Positions 16,035 to 24,465 of a stretch of DNA of 64,000 nucleotides are shown piece after piece. The number at the start of each line of letters is the position of its first letter. Position 1 is the stretch's first letter. The notes under the pieces were generated by a model. It was not told the origin of the DNA. It did not search any database and saw only the letters and a list, made by a program, of their open reading frames with translations. This DNA is from Paracoccus nototheniae (lineage in GTDB: Bacteria; Pseudomonadota; Alphaproteobacteria; Rhodobacterales; Rhodobacteraceae), in the NCBI RefSeq assembly GCF_004335005.1, contig NZ_RQRT01000001.1:62001-126000 (forward strand). Reading direction: 5' to 3'. Made by a program: the position numbers and the translations under genes.

Positions 16035-16687
16035 GCGGGCATATCCTGATCACCGGCGGCGGGCGCGGGCTGGGATTGTTCCTTTGCCGCGCGGCGTCGG
16101 CAGCGGGCTGGCGGGTGAGCGTGACCCTGCGGGACGGACCCGCTCCCGAGGGTGCCACTGCCTATCGGCTGGACCTGCGCGACGCGGCGGCGGTGGCACG
16201 ATTGGCAGACATCCTTGGCCCGCTGGACGTGCTGATCAACAATGCGGGCATCATCGGGCCACAGGCCAGCGCCGCCACCCCGGTCGATCCCGACGCCTTT
16301 CTGCAGGTCTTTGCCATCAATACGCTGGCGCCGCTGCTGGTCACTCAGGCGTTGCTGCCCAACCTGCGCGCGGCCCAATCGGGACGGGTCATGTCGATTT
16401 CCAGTCAGATGTCCTGGATGGGCTATGCGAAATCCGATCACATCGCCTATCGTGCCAGCAAGGCGGCGCTCAACAAGGTCATGCAGGGGCTGGCGACCGA
16501 TCTGGCGTCGATCGGGCTGGTGGCCGTGGCCATCGATCCGGGCTGGATGCGGACCGATATGGGGGGGCCACAGGCCGATCTGGACCCGGACAGGGTTGCG
16601 GGCCAGCTGATCGTCCTGGCCAGCAGACTTGGCCCGGCAGACAGCGGACAATTTCTGCGCGCCGACGGCACGCCCCGCCACTGGTAG
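16031..16687 (+). CDS. Short-chain dehydrogenase/reductase in the phosphonate transport operon
   Basis: 218 aa SDR with a Rossmann glycine motif 'ILITGGGRGLGLFLC', 'LDLRDAAAVARLADILGPLDVLINNAGIIG' (NNAG), catalytic Ser in 'VMSISSQMSWMG', and the 'YRASKAAL' YxxxK pair. ATGA overlap with phnE shows co-expression under the Pho box. The substrate is unknown; in this position it might oxidise or reduce a phosphonate side chain before C-P cleavage, or be a general aldehyde reductase. It converges on phnF with 5 bp between stops. Confidence 0.88.
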   Translation: MSGHILITGGGRGLGLFLCRAASAAGWRVSVTLRDGPAPEGATAYRLDLRDAAAVARLADILGPLDVLINNAGIIGPQASAATPVDPDAFLQVFAINTLAPLLVTQALLPNLRAAQSGRVMSISSQMSWMGYAKSDHIAYRASKAALNKVMQGLATDLASIGLVAVAIDPGWMRTDMGGPQADLDPDRVAGQLIVLASRLGPADSGQFLRADGTPRHW

Positions 16688-16692
16688 GCGGA

Positions 16693-17403
16693 TCAGTCCG
16701 CCAGCACCAGCGTCACCCGGTCGCCGGCGAACCATGTCCGGCCCATCTCGACCGGTCGGCCCCGGTCGTCGCGGTTCAGCGCGTCGGATCGCAGGATGGG
16801 CGCGCCGCGCGCGATCAGCAAGGTCGCGGCCTGTGTCGGGCTGGCCAGTTTGGCGGTGATGCGGGTGCTGGCGCGGGTGTAATCGCCCACCCCGCAGGCC
16901 GCCAGCGCCGCGGTCACCGATTGCAGGCGGGCGGCATGATCCACGAACCCTTCCAGCCAGCCCGGCAGCACCGACCGGAACAGCGCCAGCGGCTGATCGT
17001 CGGCCAGCGAGATCCCCTCGATCACATGGACCGGGTCGCCGGGGGACAGATCCAGCGCCCGAGCTTCGGTGCCGTCGCAGGGGCGCGTCTCCAGCCGGGT
17101 AAAGCGATGGGTGCCGCTGCGCCCCTGCGCGGCAAGGTTCTGCGAAAACCGCACGCGGGGGCCAAGCGCGTAATCGGTCGGCTGGCCGGTGACGAACACC
17201 CCCGCTCCGCGCCGGGGCCGCAGCAGCCCGGTGCCGATCAGATCGGACAGGGCGTGGCGCACGGTGTGGCGGTTCACGCCAAAGCGGGCCGACAGCTGCG
17301 CCTCGGAGGGCAGGCGGGTGCCGGGGGGGTAATGGCCGCCCGCGATCTCGGATCGCAGGGTGGCGGCGATGTCCTGCCACAGGCCGGTGCGGGAAGCTGT
17401 CAT
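16693..17403 (-). CDS. phnF: GntR-family regulator PhnF
   Basis: 236 aa. N-terminal winged helix 'LWQDIAATLRSEIAGGHYPPGTRLPSEAQLSARFGVNRHTVRHALSDLIGTGLLRPRRGAGVFV', then a UTRA (chorismate-lyase-like) ligand domain with 'GDPVHVIEGISLADDQPLALFRSVLPGWL' and ending 'ALNRDDRGRPVEMGRTWFAGDRVTLVLAD'. This is the HutC subfamily, which contains PhnF. It reads away from phnG, so it most likely represses phnG and itself from the shared 69-bp region, releasing on a phosphonate or ribosyl intermediate. Confidence 0.9.
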   Translation of the reverse strand: MTASRTGLWQDIAATLRSEIAGGHYPPGTRLPSEAQLSARFGVNRHTVRHALSDLIGTGLLRPRRGAGVFVTGQPTDYALGPRVRFSQNLAAQGRSGTHRFTRLETRPCDGTEARALDLSPGDPVHVIEGISLADDQPLALFRSVLPGWLEGFVDHAARLQSVTAALAACGVGDYTRASTRITAKLASPTQAATLLIARGAPILRSDALNRDDRGRPVEMGRTWFAGDRVTLVLAD

Positions 17404-17424
17404 GGAAAATTCACACGGTTCTGG

Positions 17425-17472
17425 TTGAGCGGGGGCGCGGTTGGGCCTATCACTTGTCTAGTTGTATAGAAC
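17425..17472 (+). promoter_or_regulatory. phnF-phnG divergent promoter/operator region
   Basis: Two overlapping promoter-like pairs read toward phnG: TTGAGC (17425) with TATCAC (17448), and TTGGGC (17441) with TATAGA (17465). An imperfect dyad around TCTAGTTGTATAGA could be the PhnF operator. If the TATAGA box is used, transcription would start past the first ATG of phnG and the ATG at 17491 would be the real start. Confidence 0.35.
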
Positions 17473-17937
17473 ATGGACACGTCCCGCAAGATGCCCGCGA
17501 ACCCCCTTTCCACGGATGCCCGCCGCGACTGGCTGTCGCTTCTGGCGCGCACGGCCCCCGACCGGCTGGCGGCCGTGCTGCCCGACCTGCCCGATCACGA
17601 TCTGCTGCGCGCGCCGGAGACCGGCACGGTCATGGTGCAGGGCCGCATCAGCGCCACGGGCGCGCCCTTCAATCTGGGCGAGATGACGGTGACACGCTGT
17701 TCCGTCGTGCTTGGTTGCGGGACGGTCGGGCATGGCCATGTTCAGGGCCGATCGCGCAGCCATGCGCGGCGCGCGGCGGTGATCGACGCGCTGATGCAGA
17801 CCGACGCCGCGCGCGATCTGACACCGCTGCTGAATGCCTTGCAGGCCGGGGCGCAGACCGCCGCCCGGCATCGCGCGGCCAAGGCCGCCGCCACGCGGGT
17901 CGAATTCTTTACCCTGCAACGCGGAGAAGACGCATGA
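17473..17937 (+). CDS. phnG: C-P lyase subunit PhnG
   Basis: 154 aa (148 if ATG 17491 is used). PhnG features: 'RRDWLSLLARTAPDRLAAVLPDLPDHDLLRAPETGTVMVQGRISATGAPFNLGEMTVTRCSVVL', 'GHGHVQGRSRSHARRAAVIDALMQT', which is the conserved core. It is part of the PhnGHIJ complex; together with PhnI, H and L it attaches the phosphonate to the C1 of ribose of ATP, displacing adenine. It ends overlapping phnH by 4 bp and starts the phnGHI-HAD-JKLNM operon. Confidence 0.94.
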   Translation: MDTSRKMPANPLSTDARRDWLSLLARTAPDRLAAVLPDLPDHDLLRAPETGTVMVQGRISATGAPFNLGEMTVTRCSVVLGCGTVGHGHVQGRSRSHARRAAVIDALMQTDAARDLTPLLNALQAGAQTAARHRAAKAAATRVEFFTLQRGEDA

Positions 17938-18521
17938 CCGCACTGACCGGCGGCTTTGCCGACCCTGCCATCCAGTCGGCCCAGGGGTTCCGCGTCCTGA
18001 TGCAGGCGATGGCGCAGCCCGGCACGATCCATGCGCTGGCTTTGGCCCGGCCGCCTGTGCCGATGGGCCGGGCGGCGGGGACGGTGGCGCTGCTGCTGGC
18101 CGATCCGGGCACGCCGTTGCATCTGGCCCCTGACGGCGCGCATCGGGACGGCGCACCCCATGATGACGCAGCCCTTGCCGATTGGCTGGCCTTTCACGCG
18201 GGCTGCCCGCTGGTCGCGCCAGACCGGGCGGTGCTGGCCATCGGTCGCTGGTCCGACCTGCTGCCGCTGGACCGCTTTTCCATCGGCCTGCCGGATTATC
18301 CCGACCGCTCTGCCACGCTGATCGTCGAACTGGACCGGCTGGAACCGGACGGCGCCCGCCTGACCGGCCCCGGCATCAGGGACCATGCCCGGCTGTCTCT
18401 GCCCGACCTTGCGCCGTTCCGGGCCAACCATGCGCTGGCCCCGATGGGTCTTGATTTCATCTTCACCTGCGGCGACCGGCTGGCCTGCCTGCCGCGCAGC
18501 ACCACCGTGGAGGATGCCTGA
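17934..18521 (+). CDS. phnH: C-P lyase subunit PhnH
   Basis: 195 aa. Start overlaps the phnG stop as ATGA. PhnH-like sequence: 'GGFADPAIQSAQGFRVLMQAMAQPGTI', 'TVALLLADPGTPLHLAPDG', 'FHAGCPLVAPDRAVLAIG' and 'LIVELDRLEPDGARLTGPGIRDHARLSLPDL', ending 'FPLGLDFIFT'-type 'MGLDFIFTCGDRLACLPRST'. A PLP-transferase-like fold without PLP, required for the nucleosylation step of C-P lyase. One-base overlap with phnI. Confidence 0.94.
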   Translation: MTALTGGFADPAIQSAQGFRVLMQAMAQPGTIHALALARPPVPMGRAAGTVALLLADPGTPLHLAPDGAHRDGAPHDDAALADWLAFHAGCPLVAPDRAVLAIGRWSDLLPLDRFSIGLPDYPDRSATLIVELDRLEPDGARLTGPGIRDHARLSLPDLAPFRANHALAPMGLDFIFTCGDRLACLPRSTTVEDA

Positions 18522-19636
18522 TGTATGTCGCCGTCAAGGGAGGCGAACGCGCCATCGCCAACGCCCATGCCTGGCTGAACGAGGAACGTCGGGGTGATCC
18601 CGCCGTGCCGCAGATGTCAGTGGCGCAGATCCGCGAACAGATGGCGCTGGCCGTCAATCGGGTCATGGCCGAGGGGTCGCTTTACGATCCCGATCTGGCG
18701 GCGCTGGCGATCCGGCAGGCGCGGGGCGATCTGATCGAGGCGGTGTTTCTGATCCGCGCCTATCGCACCACGCTGCCGCGCTTGGGCACGTCCGTGCCGG
18801 TCCGGACCGGCGCGATGGCGGTGGACCGGCGCATCTCGGCCACGTTCAAGGATCTGCCCGGCGGCCAGGTGCTGGGCCCGACCTTCGATTATACCCACCG
18901 CCTGCTGGATTTCGCGGATGCCGCCGCCATGGACCCGGCGCCTGCGGGCGACCCCGGCCCCGACGCCGATCCCGGTTCCCCTGCTGGCCCCCATCCTGAT
19001 CCGATGCCGCATGTCACGCAGATCCTGGACCGCGACGGGCTGATCGAACGCGTGGCCCCTGACGACACTCCGGCGCCCGATCTGACGCGCGAGCCGCTGG
19101 AACTGCCCGCCAGCCGCGCGCTGCGCCTGCAGGCTTTGGCGCGCGGGGACGAGGGGTTTTTGCTGTCTCTGGCCTATTCCACGCAGCGCGGATACGGGCG
19201 CACCCATGCCTTTGTCGGCGAATTGCGCATCGGTCGCGTGCCGGTTCAGATGGAGATCCCCGAACTGGGCTTTGCCATCCAGATCGGCGAGATCGAGCTG
19301 ACCGAATGCGAAACCGTGAACCAGTTCAAGGGCTCTCGCCTTGAGCCTGCGCAGTTCACGCGCGGCTATGGGCTGGTGCTGGGCCAGTCGGAACGCAAGG
19401 CCATCGCCGTGTCGTTGGTCGACCGGGCGCTGCGCTGGCAGGAGCTGGCCGAGGATGACACCGGCGCCCCCGCGCAGGACGCCGAATTCGTGCTGTCGCA
19501 TTGCGACAACATTCAGGCGACCGGGTTTCTGGAACATATCAAGTTGCCCCATTACGTCGATTTTCAGGCCGAGCTGGAACTGGTCCGCCGCCTGCGGACC
19601 GAGGCGGAAACCGCATTGCAGGAGGCTGCGGAATGA
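18521..19636 (+). CDS. phnI: C-P lyase subunit PhnI (ATP nucleosidase)
   Basis: 371 aa, the catalytic nucleosidase subunit that transfers ribose triphosphate from ATP to a phosphonate. N-terminus 'MYVAVKGGERAIANAHAWLNEERRG', then 'AVDRRISATFKDLPGGQVLGPTFDYTHRLLDF', 'LARGDEGFLLSLAYSTQRGYGRTHAFVGELRIGRVPV' and 'LGFAIQIGEIELTECETVNQFKG', ending with 'SHCDNIQATGFLEHIKLPHYVDFQAELELVRRLR'. All are hallmark PhnI blocks. ATGA overlap leads into a HAD-family gene rather than directly into phnJ. Confidence 0.95.
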   Translation: MYVAVKGGERAIANAHAWLNEERRGDPAVPQMSVAQIREQMALAVNRVMAEGSLYDPDLAALAIRQARGDLIEAVFLIRAYRTTLPRLGTSVPVRTGAMAVDRRISATFKDLPGGQVLGPTFDYTHRLLDFADAAAMDPAPAGDPGPDADPGSPAGPHPDPMPHVTQILDRDGLIERVAPDDTPAPDLTREPLELPASRALRLQALARGDEGFLLSLAYSTQRGYGRTHAFVGELRIGRVPVQMEIPELGFAIQIGEIELTECETVNQFKGSRLEPAQFTRGYGLVLGQSERKAIAVSLVDRALRWQELAEDDTGAPAQDAEFVLSHCDNIQATGFLEHIKLPHYVDFQAELELVRRLRTEAETALQEAAE

Positions 19637-20232
19637 TCACCACCATCGTCTTTGACATCGGAAACGTGCTGGTCCGGTGGGATCCCATGGCGCCGTTCCT
19701 GCCGCGCCTCGGCGACCGGGCGGCGGTGCAGGCTTTCCTTGATCGGGTCGGTTTTCAGGCCCTGAACCTGCGCGCCGACGGGGGCGAGCGGTTCGACGAT
19801 CTGGCGGCCGAAGTTGCCGATCCGCAGGACCGGGCGATCTTTGCGGACTATCTGCCGGGCTATGCGGCCTCGATCGCCGATCCCATCGAGGGCACATGGG
19901 TGCTGATGGACCGGCTGCGGGCGCGCGGTCATGCCATCCACGCGATCACCAACTGGTCGGCCCAGACATGGCCCGTCGGGCTTGCCACCCATCCGCGTCT
20001 GGCCACGGCTTTCGGCGTCACGATCGTGTCGGGCATCGAAGGCGTGATCAAGCCCGACCCGCGCATCTTTGCGCTGCTCTGCGACCGGGCCGGGGTGAGG
20101 CCGGATGAATGCCTGTTCATCGATGACAGCCCGTTCAACGTCGCGGGCGCGCTGGCCGCAGGCATGGCGGCGCATCGGTTCACCGATCCGCAGGCGCTGG
20201 AACGCGACCTGACCGCACGGGGCCTGATATGA
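19633..20232 (+). CDS. HAD-superfamily hydrolase inserted between phnI and phnJ
   Basis: 199 aa, HAD subfamily IA. Motif I is 'TIVFDIGNVLVRWDP' (nucleophile Asp8; the +2 residue is Gly rather than Asp, as in the YihX/haloacid dehalogenase-like 'FDIGNVL' group). Motif II Thr/Ser lies in 'HAITNWSAQTWPV', the Lys in 'IEGVIKPDPRIF' and motif III in 'ECLFIDDSPFNVAGALAAGM'. It overlaps phnI by 4 bp (ATGA) and phnJ by 4 bp, so it is locked into the C-P lyase operon. Lacking the second motif I Asp is compatible with dehalogenase-like as well as phosphatase members such as YihX. Inferred role: a phosphatase acting on a ribosyl intermediate of the pathway, or metabolite repair. Confidence 0.88.
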   Translation: MITTIVFDIGNVLVRWDPMAPFLPRLGDRAAVQAFLDRVGFQALNLRADGGERFDDLAAEVADPQDRAIFADYLPGYAASIADPIEGTWVLMDRLRARGHAIHAITNWSAQTWPVGLATHPRLATAFGVTIVSGIEGVIKPDPRIFALLCDRAGVRPDECLFIDDSPFNVAGALAAGMAAHRFTDPQALERDLTARGLI

Positions 20233-21089
20233 GCGATTACAACTTTGCCTATCTGGACGAACAGACCAAGCGGATGATCCGCCGCGCGATCCTGAAGGCG
20301 CTGGCGATCCCCGGCTATCAGGTACCCTTTGCCAGCCGGGAAATGCCCATGCCCTATGGCTGGGGCACCGGCGGGGTTCAGCTGACCGCCGCCTGCCTCG
20401 TGCCGGACGACCGGCTGAAGGTCATCGATCAGGGCGCTGACGATACGACCAATGCGGTCAGCATCCGCGCCTTCTTTCAGCGCACCGCAGGGGTGGCCGT
20501 CACCACGGCCACGGCGCAGGCGACGCTGATCCAGACCCGGCACCGCATACCGGAAACCCCGCTGAGCGAGGGCCAGATCCTGATCTATCAGGTGCCGATC
20601 CCGGAACCTCTGCGCTTTCTGGAACCGCGAGAGACCGAGACCCGCAAGATGCACGCGCTGGAGGAATACGGGCTGATGCATGTCAAGCTGTACGAGGATA
20701 TCGCCCGCCATGGCCAGATCGCGACCTCTTATGCCTATCCGGTGCTGGTCGAGGGGCGCTATGTCATGGACCCCTCGCCCATCCCGAAATTCGACAACCC
20801 GAAACTGTCGGACAGCCCGGCGATCCAGCTGTTCGGGGCCGGGCGCGAACAGCGCATCTATGCGCTGCCCCCCTATACCCGTGTGGTCAGTCTGGATTTC
20901 GACGATCACCCGTTCGTGGCCAGCAAGGCCGATCACGCCTGCGATCTGTGCGGGGCGGATGACAGCTATCTGGACGAGGTGGTGACCGATGATGCGGGCG
21001 CCCGGATGTATGTCTGTTCGGACACCGATTATTGCACGACCCGCCGCGACGCCGGTCACGCGGGCCGTCTGGCCGGGGTTGCGGCATGA
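20229..21089 (+). CDS. phnJ: C-P lyase radical SAM subunit PhnJ
   Basis: 286 aa. PhnJ cleaves the C-P bond of ribose-1-phosphonate-5-phosphate by a [4Fe-4S]/SAM radical reaction. The cysteines are at 238, 241, 263 and 269; spacing (3, 22, 6) equals that of E. coli Cys241, 244, 266 and 272, so cluster ligands and the catalytic Cys are intact. The glycyl site is Gly29 in 'AIPGYQVPFASREMPMPYGWGTGG', shifted by three from E. coli Gly32. Also 'LEEYGLMHVKLYEDIARHGQIATSYAYPVLVEGRYVMDPSPIPKFDNPKL'. Overlaps phnK by 4 bp. Confidence 0.97.
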   Translation: MSDYNFAYLDEQTKRMIRRAILKALAIPGYQVPFASREMPMPYGWGTGGVQLTAACLVPDDRLKVIDQGADDTTNAVSIRAFFQRTAGVAVTTATAQATLIQTRHRIPETPLSEGQILIYQVPIPEPLRFLEPRETETRKMHALEEYGLMHVKLYEDIARHGQIATSYAYPVLVEGRYVMDPSPIPKFDNPKLSDSPAIQLFGAGREQRIYALPPYTRVVSLDFDDHPFVASKADHACDLCGADDSYLDEVVTDDAGARMYVCSDTDYCTTRRDAGHAGRLAGVAA

Positions 21090-21841
21090 CGCCCCTGCTC
21101 AGCGTGCGCGATCTGGAACGCCGCTATGGCGCGCGCATCGGCTGCACCGGCGTCAGCTTTGATCTGTATCCGGGCGAGGTGCTGGGCATCGTCGGCGAAA
21201 GCGGATCGGGCAAATCGACGCTGCTGTCCTGTCTGGCGGGACAGCAGCGGCCCGATGCGGGCCACGTCACCTATGACGGCCGCGACGTCCTGTCGATGTC
21301 CGAGGCCGAGCGTCGCCGTCTGGCCCGCACCGAATGGGCCCATGTCCATCAGCATGCGCGCGACGGCTTGCGCATGGGCGTCAGCGCCGGGGCCAATGTG
21401 GGCGAACGGCTGATGGCCACCGGGCACCGCCATTACGGCGATATCCGCGCGGCGGCGCTGGACTGGCTGGGCCGGGTCGAGATCGCCGCCGACCGCATCG
21501 ACGACCGCCCGCAGGCCTTTTCCGGCGGCATGCAGCAGCGGTTGCAGATCGCGCGCAATCTGGTCACCGGGCCGCGTCTGGTCTTCATGGATGAACCGAC
21601 CGGGGGGCTGGATGTCAGCGTGCAGGCGCGTCTGCTGGATCTGCTGCGCGGGCTGGTGCGCGACATGGGTCTGTCGGTCATCATCGTCACGCATGATCTG
21701 GCGGTGGTGCGCCTGCTGGCCGACCGGCTGATGGTGATGACCGGGGGCCGGGTGGTCGAACAGGGCCTGACGGATCAGGTGCTGGACGATCCGCAGCACG
21801 CCTATACGCAGCTTCTTGTTTCCTCTGTCCTGCAGGTCTGA
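21086..21841 (+). CDS. phnK: C-P lyase ABC protein PhnK
   Basis: 251 aa ABC ATPase that docks on PhnJ in the C-P lyase complex; not a transporter subunit. Walker A '[19 protein letters not shown]', '[39 protein letters not shown]' (typical PhnK segment), signature '[15 protein letters not shown]', Walker B '[23 protein letters not shown]', H-loop '[20 protein letters not shown]' and C-terminal '[17 protein letters not shown]'. Starts inside the phnJ stop; phnL follows after 4 bp. Confidence 0.95.
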   Translation: MTPLLSVRDLERRYGARIGCTGVSFDLYPGEVLGIVGESGSGKSTLLSCLAGQQRPDAGHVTYDGRDVLSMSEAERRRLARTEWAHVHQHARDGLRMGVSAGANVGERLMATGHRHYGDIRAAALDWLGRVEIAADRIDDRPQAFSGGMQQRLQIARNLVTGPRLVFMDEPTGGLDVSVQARLLDLLRGLVRDMGLSVIIVTHDLAVVRLLADRLMVMTGGRVVEQGLTDQVLDDPQHAYTQLLVSSVLQV

Positions 21842-21845
21842 TGCC

Positions 21846-22529
21846 ATGATCGATGTCCATAATCTGTCGAAATCCTTCACGCTGCACAATCAGGGGGGGG
21901 CGGTGATCCCGGTGATGGCATCGGCCGCGCTGCATGTGGGGCCGGGCGAATGCGTGGGGCTGATCGGTCAGTCGGGGTCGGGAAAATCCACGCTGATGCG
22001 GATGATCCACGGCAACTATCTGCCCGGCGCGGGGTCGATCCGCATTGCCGGGGTCCAGCTGGCCGGGGCCCAGCCCCGGGCCGTCATGGCGCTGCGCCGC
22101 AACACTCTGGGTTATGTCAGCCAGTTCCTGCGCGTGCTGCCCCGCGTGCCCACCGTCGATGTCGTGGCCGAGCCTTTGCGCATTCTGGGCGTCCCCCGGG
22201 ATGTGGCGCAGGCGCGGGCCGAATGCCTGCTGTGGCGGCTGAACATTCCCCGCCGCCTGTGGTCGCTGTCGCCCACCACCTTTTCCGGCGGAGAGCAGCA
22301 GCGCGTGAACATCGCGCGCGGTTTCGTCCATCCCTTTCCGGTCCTGCTGCTGGACGAACCCACCGCCAGTCTGGATGCCCGCAACCGCGATGTGGTGCTG
22401 ACCCTGATCGCCGAGGCCAAGGCCCGTGGCGCGGCGATCCTGGGGATATTCCATGACGAGGCCGCCCGCGATGCGGTTTGCGACCGGCTGGTGGATGTGA
22501 CGGGCTTTACGCCGGGCCGCACATCATGA
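21846..22529 (+). CDS. phnL: C-P lyase ABC protein PhnL
   Basis: 227 aa ABC ATPase of the phn pathway, needed with PhnG, H and I for phosphonate nucleosylation. Walker A '[28 protein letters not shown]', '[23 protein letters not shown]' (typical PhnL), signature '[32 protein letters not shown]', then '[22 protein letters not shown]'. Its stop overlaps phnN as ATGA. Confidence 0.95.
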   Translation: MIDVHNLSKSFTLHNQGGAVIPVMASAALHVGPGECVGLIGQSGSGKSTLMRMIHGNYLPGAGSIRIAGVQLAGAQPRAVMALRRNTLGYVSQFLRVLPRVPTVDVVAEPLRILGVPRDVAQARAECLLWRLNIPRRLWSLSPTTFSGGEQQRVNIARGFVHPFPVLLLDEPTASLDARNRDVVLTLIAEAKARGAAILGIFHDEAARDAVCDRLVDVTGFTPGRTS

Positions 22530-23056
22530 TCACGGCGATCGTCGGGCCGTCCGGGGCGGGCAAGGATCTGCTGATCGCGGGTGCGCTGGCGGCATGGCCC
22601 GATCTGCGTCTGGCGCGGCGGGTCATCACCCGACCCTCGGATGCCGGGGCCGAGGACTTTGAGGGCGTCACCGCCGCGACCTTTGCCCGGATGCGCGATC
22701 AGGGGCGGTTTGCCCTGCACTGGCAGGCGCATGGACTGTCCTATGGCATCCCGCATGATCCGCTGTCCGGACCCGGGCCGGTGATCTTCAACGGCAGCCG
22801 CGCCGCCCTGCCGCAGGCGGTGGCGCAGATGCCGGGGCTGCGCGTGGTCCTGGTGACCGCGCCCGAGGCGTTGCTGGCCGCGCGTCTGGCGGCGCGCGGG
22901 CGCGAGGCGAAAAGCGATATCGCGGCCCGGCTTGACCGGGCGGGGTTCGCCATGCCCGAGGGCATCGCCCATGCCACCGTGATCAACGACCGCACGCCCC
23001 AGATCGGCATCGCCCGCCTGCTGGCCGCGCTTCGGCCCGAAACCGCCATCCGATGA
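22526..23056 (+). CDS. phnN: Ribose 1,5-bisphosphokinase PhnN
   Basis: 176 aa P-loop kinase that converts ribose 1,5-bisphosphate plus ATP to PRPP, recovering the ribose from C-P lyase. Walker A '[17 protein letters not shown]', '[48 protein letters not shown]' (guanylate-kinase-like substrate region) and '[42 protein letters not shown]'. phnM follows after 67 bp. Confidence 0.93.
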   Translation: MITAIVGPSGAGKDLLIAGALAAWPDLRLARRVITRPSDAGAEDFEGVTAATFARMRDQGRFALHWQAHGLSYGIPHDPLSGPGPVIFNGSRAALPQAVAQMPGLRVVLVTAPEALLAARLAARGREAKSDIAARLDRAGFAMPEGIAHATVINDRTPQIGIARLLAALRPETAIR

Positions 23057-23123
23057 CGCGGCCTGCACCCCGCTGCCCGGCCCCTGAGCCGCTGACACCG
23101 CCCCTTCAGAACAGGACTTTCCG

Positions 23124-24263
23124 ATGACCGAGACGATCCTTGCCAATGCCATGCTGGTCCTGCCGTCCGAGGTCGTGGCCGGCCATCTTGTCCTGCGCGA
23201 TGGCCGCATCGCCGCGATCGGACAGGGCCGGGCGGTCCCCGCAGGCGCCATCGATTGCGACGGCGACCTGCTGTCGCCCGGCCTGATCGAGCTGCATACA
23301 GACAATCTGGAACGCCACATGCAGCCACGCCCCGGCGTCGACTGGCCCCATGCCAGCGCGATCATCGCCCATGATGCCGAACTGGCCAGCGTCGGCATCA
23401 CCACCGTCTTCGACGCGCTGCGGGTGGGGTCGGTGGTGACCGGCGATATGGCCGCCGAGACCGAATATGCCCGCGCCGTCGCCGACGAGATTCTGGACCT
23501 GCGGGCGCAGGGCGTTCTGCGGATCAGCCATTTCCTGCATCTGCGGGCCGAGATCTGTTCCCAGACCCTGATGCAGGAATTGCAGAAATTCGGCCCCGCC
23601 GACCGCATCGGCATCGTCAGCCTGATGGATCACACGCCGGGCGAACGCCAGTTTCGCGACATCACCAAGCTGCGCGACTATGTCATCGGCAAGAAAGGCC
23701 TGTCCGAGGATCAGTTTCACGCCCATGTCGCCCATCAGCAGGCCCTGCGCGCCCGCGTGGGTGCGGCGCACGAGGCTGCGGCGGTCGATCATGCCCGCCG
23801 CTATGGCGCAGTGCTGGCCAGCCATGACGACACCACCGCGCCTCAGGTCGCGGTCAGCGCCGGTCACGGCTGCCATTTCGCCGAATTTCCCACGACCCAT
23901 GAGGCCGCGCAGGCCTGCCGCGATCACGGCATCAAAGTGATGATGGGCGCACCGAACCTGATCCGGGGCGGATCGCACAGCGGGAACATCGCGGCGCTGG
24001 ATCTGGCGCGGGCGGATCTGCTGGACATCCTGTCGTCGGATTACGTCCCGGCCTCGCTTTTGTCGGCGGCGCTGATGCTGGGCGATCTGTGGGGCAACCC
24101 GGCGCGGGGCCTGTCGACGGTCACCGCCGCCCCCGCCGATGCCGTCGGTCTGCAGGACCGGGGCCGCATCGCCCCGGGCGCCCGGGGCGATCTGATCCGC
24201 ATCCGCCGTGTCGGCGCCGCAGGCGCATTGCGCGGGGTCTGGGTTCAGGGGGAACGGCTTTAG
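23124..24263 (+). CDS. phnM: Ribose-triphosphonate diphosphatase PhnM
   Basis: 379 aa amidohydrolase-superfamily enzyme that removes pyrophosphate from ribose-1-phosphonate-5-triphosphate. 'LLSPGLIELHTDNLERHMQPRPGVDWPHASAIIAHDAELASVGITTVFDAL' carries the metal-binding His and the PhnM-specific HxDN variation. Later blocks are 'SLMDHTPGERQFRD', 'VLASHDDTTAPQVA', 'FPTTHEAAQACRDHGIKVMMGAPNLIRGGSHSGN' and 'LSSDYVPASLLSAALML'. Last gene of the phnGHI-HAD-JKLNM run. A short dyad (GCAATC/GATTGC) follows at 24270-24285 without a T-tract. Confidence 0.95.
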   Translation: MTETILANAMLVLPSEVVAGHLVLRDGRIAAIGQGRAVPAGAIDCDGDLLSPGLIELHTDNLERHMQPRPGVDWPHASAIIAHDAELASVGITTVFDALRVGSVVTGDMAAETEYARAVADEILDLRAQGVLRISHFLHLRAEICSQTLMQELQKFGPADRIGIVSLMDHTPGERQFRDITKLRDYVIGKKGLSEDQFHAHVAHQQALRARVGAAHEAAAVDHARRYGAVLASHDDTTAPQVAVSAGHGCHFAEFPTTHEAAQACRDHGIKVMMGAPNLIRGGSHSGNIAALDLARADLLDILSSDYVPASLLSAALMLGDLWGNPARGLSTVTAAPADAVGLQDRGRIAPGARGDLIRIRRVGAAGALRGVWVQGERL

Positions 24264-24387
24264 GGTTTTGCAATCAGGCGATTGCGACCGGGCCATGATG
24301 GTCTCTGACGGTCTGAACCGCGCTGGCCCGCATGGTTCGGTCCCGTCCCTGCGACGCGCGTGCCCACCTAGGATGAACCAGACGCAT

Positions 24388-24416
24388 CTGTCTTGAAACG
24401 ATCACAAGACTGGCAC
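24388..24416 (+). promoter_or_regulatory. Degenerate Pho-box-like repeats before the Ugp-like operon
   Basis: Three 7-mers 11 bp apart, CTGTCTT (24388), CGATCAC (24399) and CTGGCAC (24410), resemble diverged PhoB half-sites. They lie 50-80 bp upstream of the ATPase gene. Much weaker than the array before phnC, so only suggestive. Confidence 0.3.
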
Positions 24417-24465
24417 GGTCCTGAGACAATCGACTGCCACACGCTCCTTGGAAAAAGGAGCGGAC

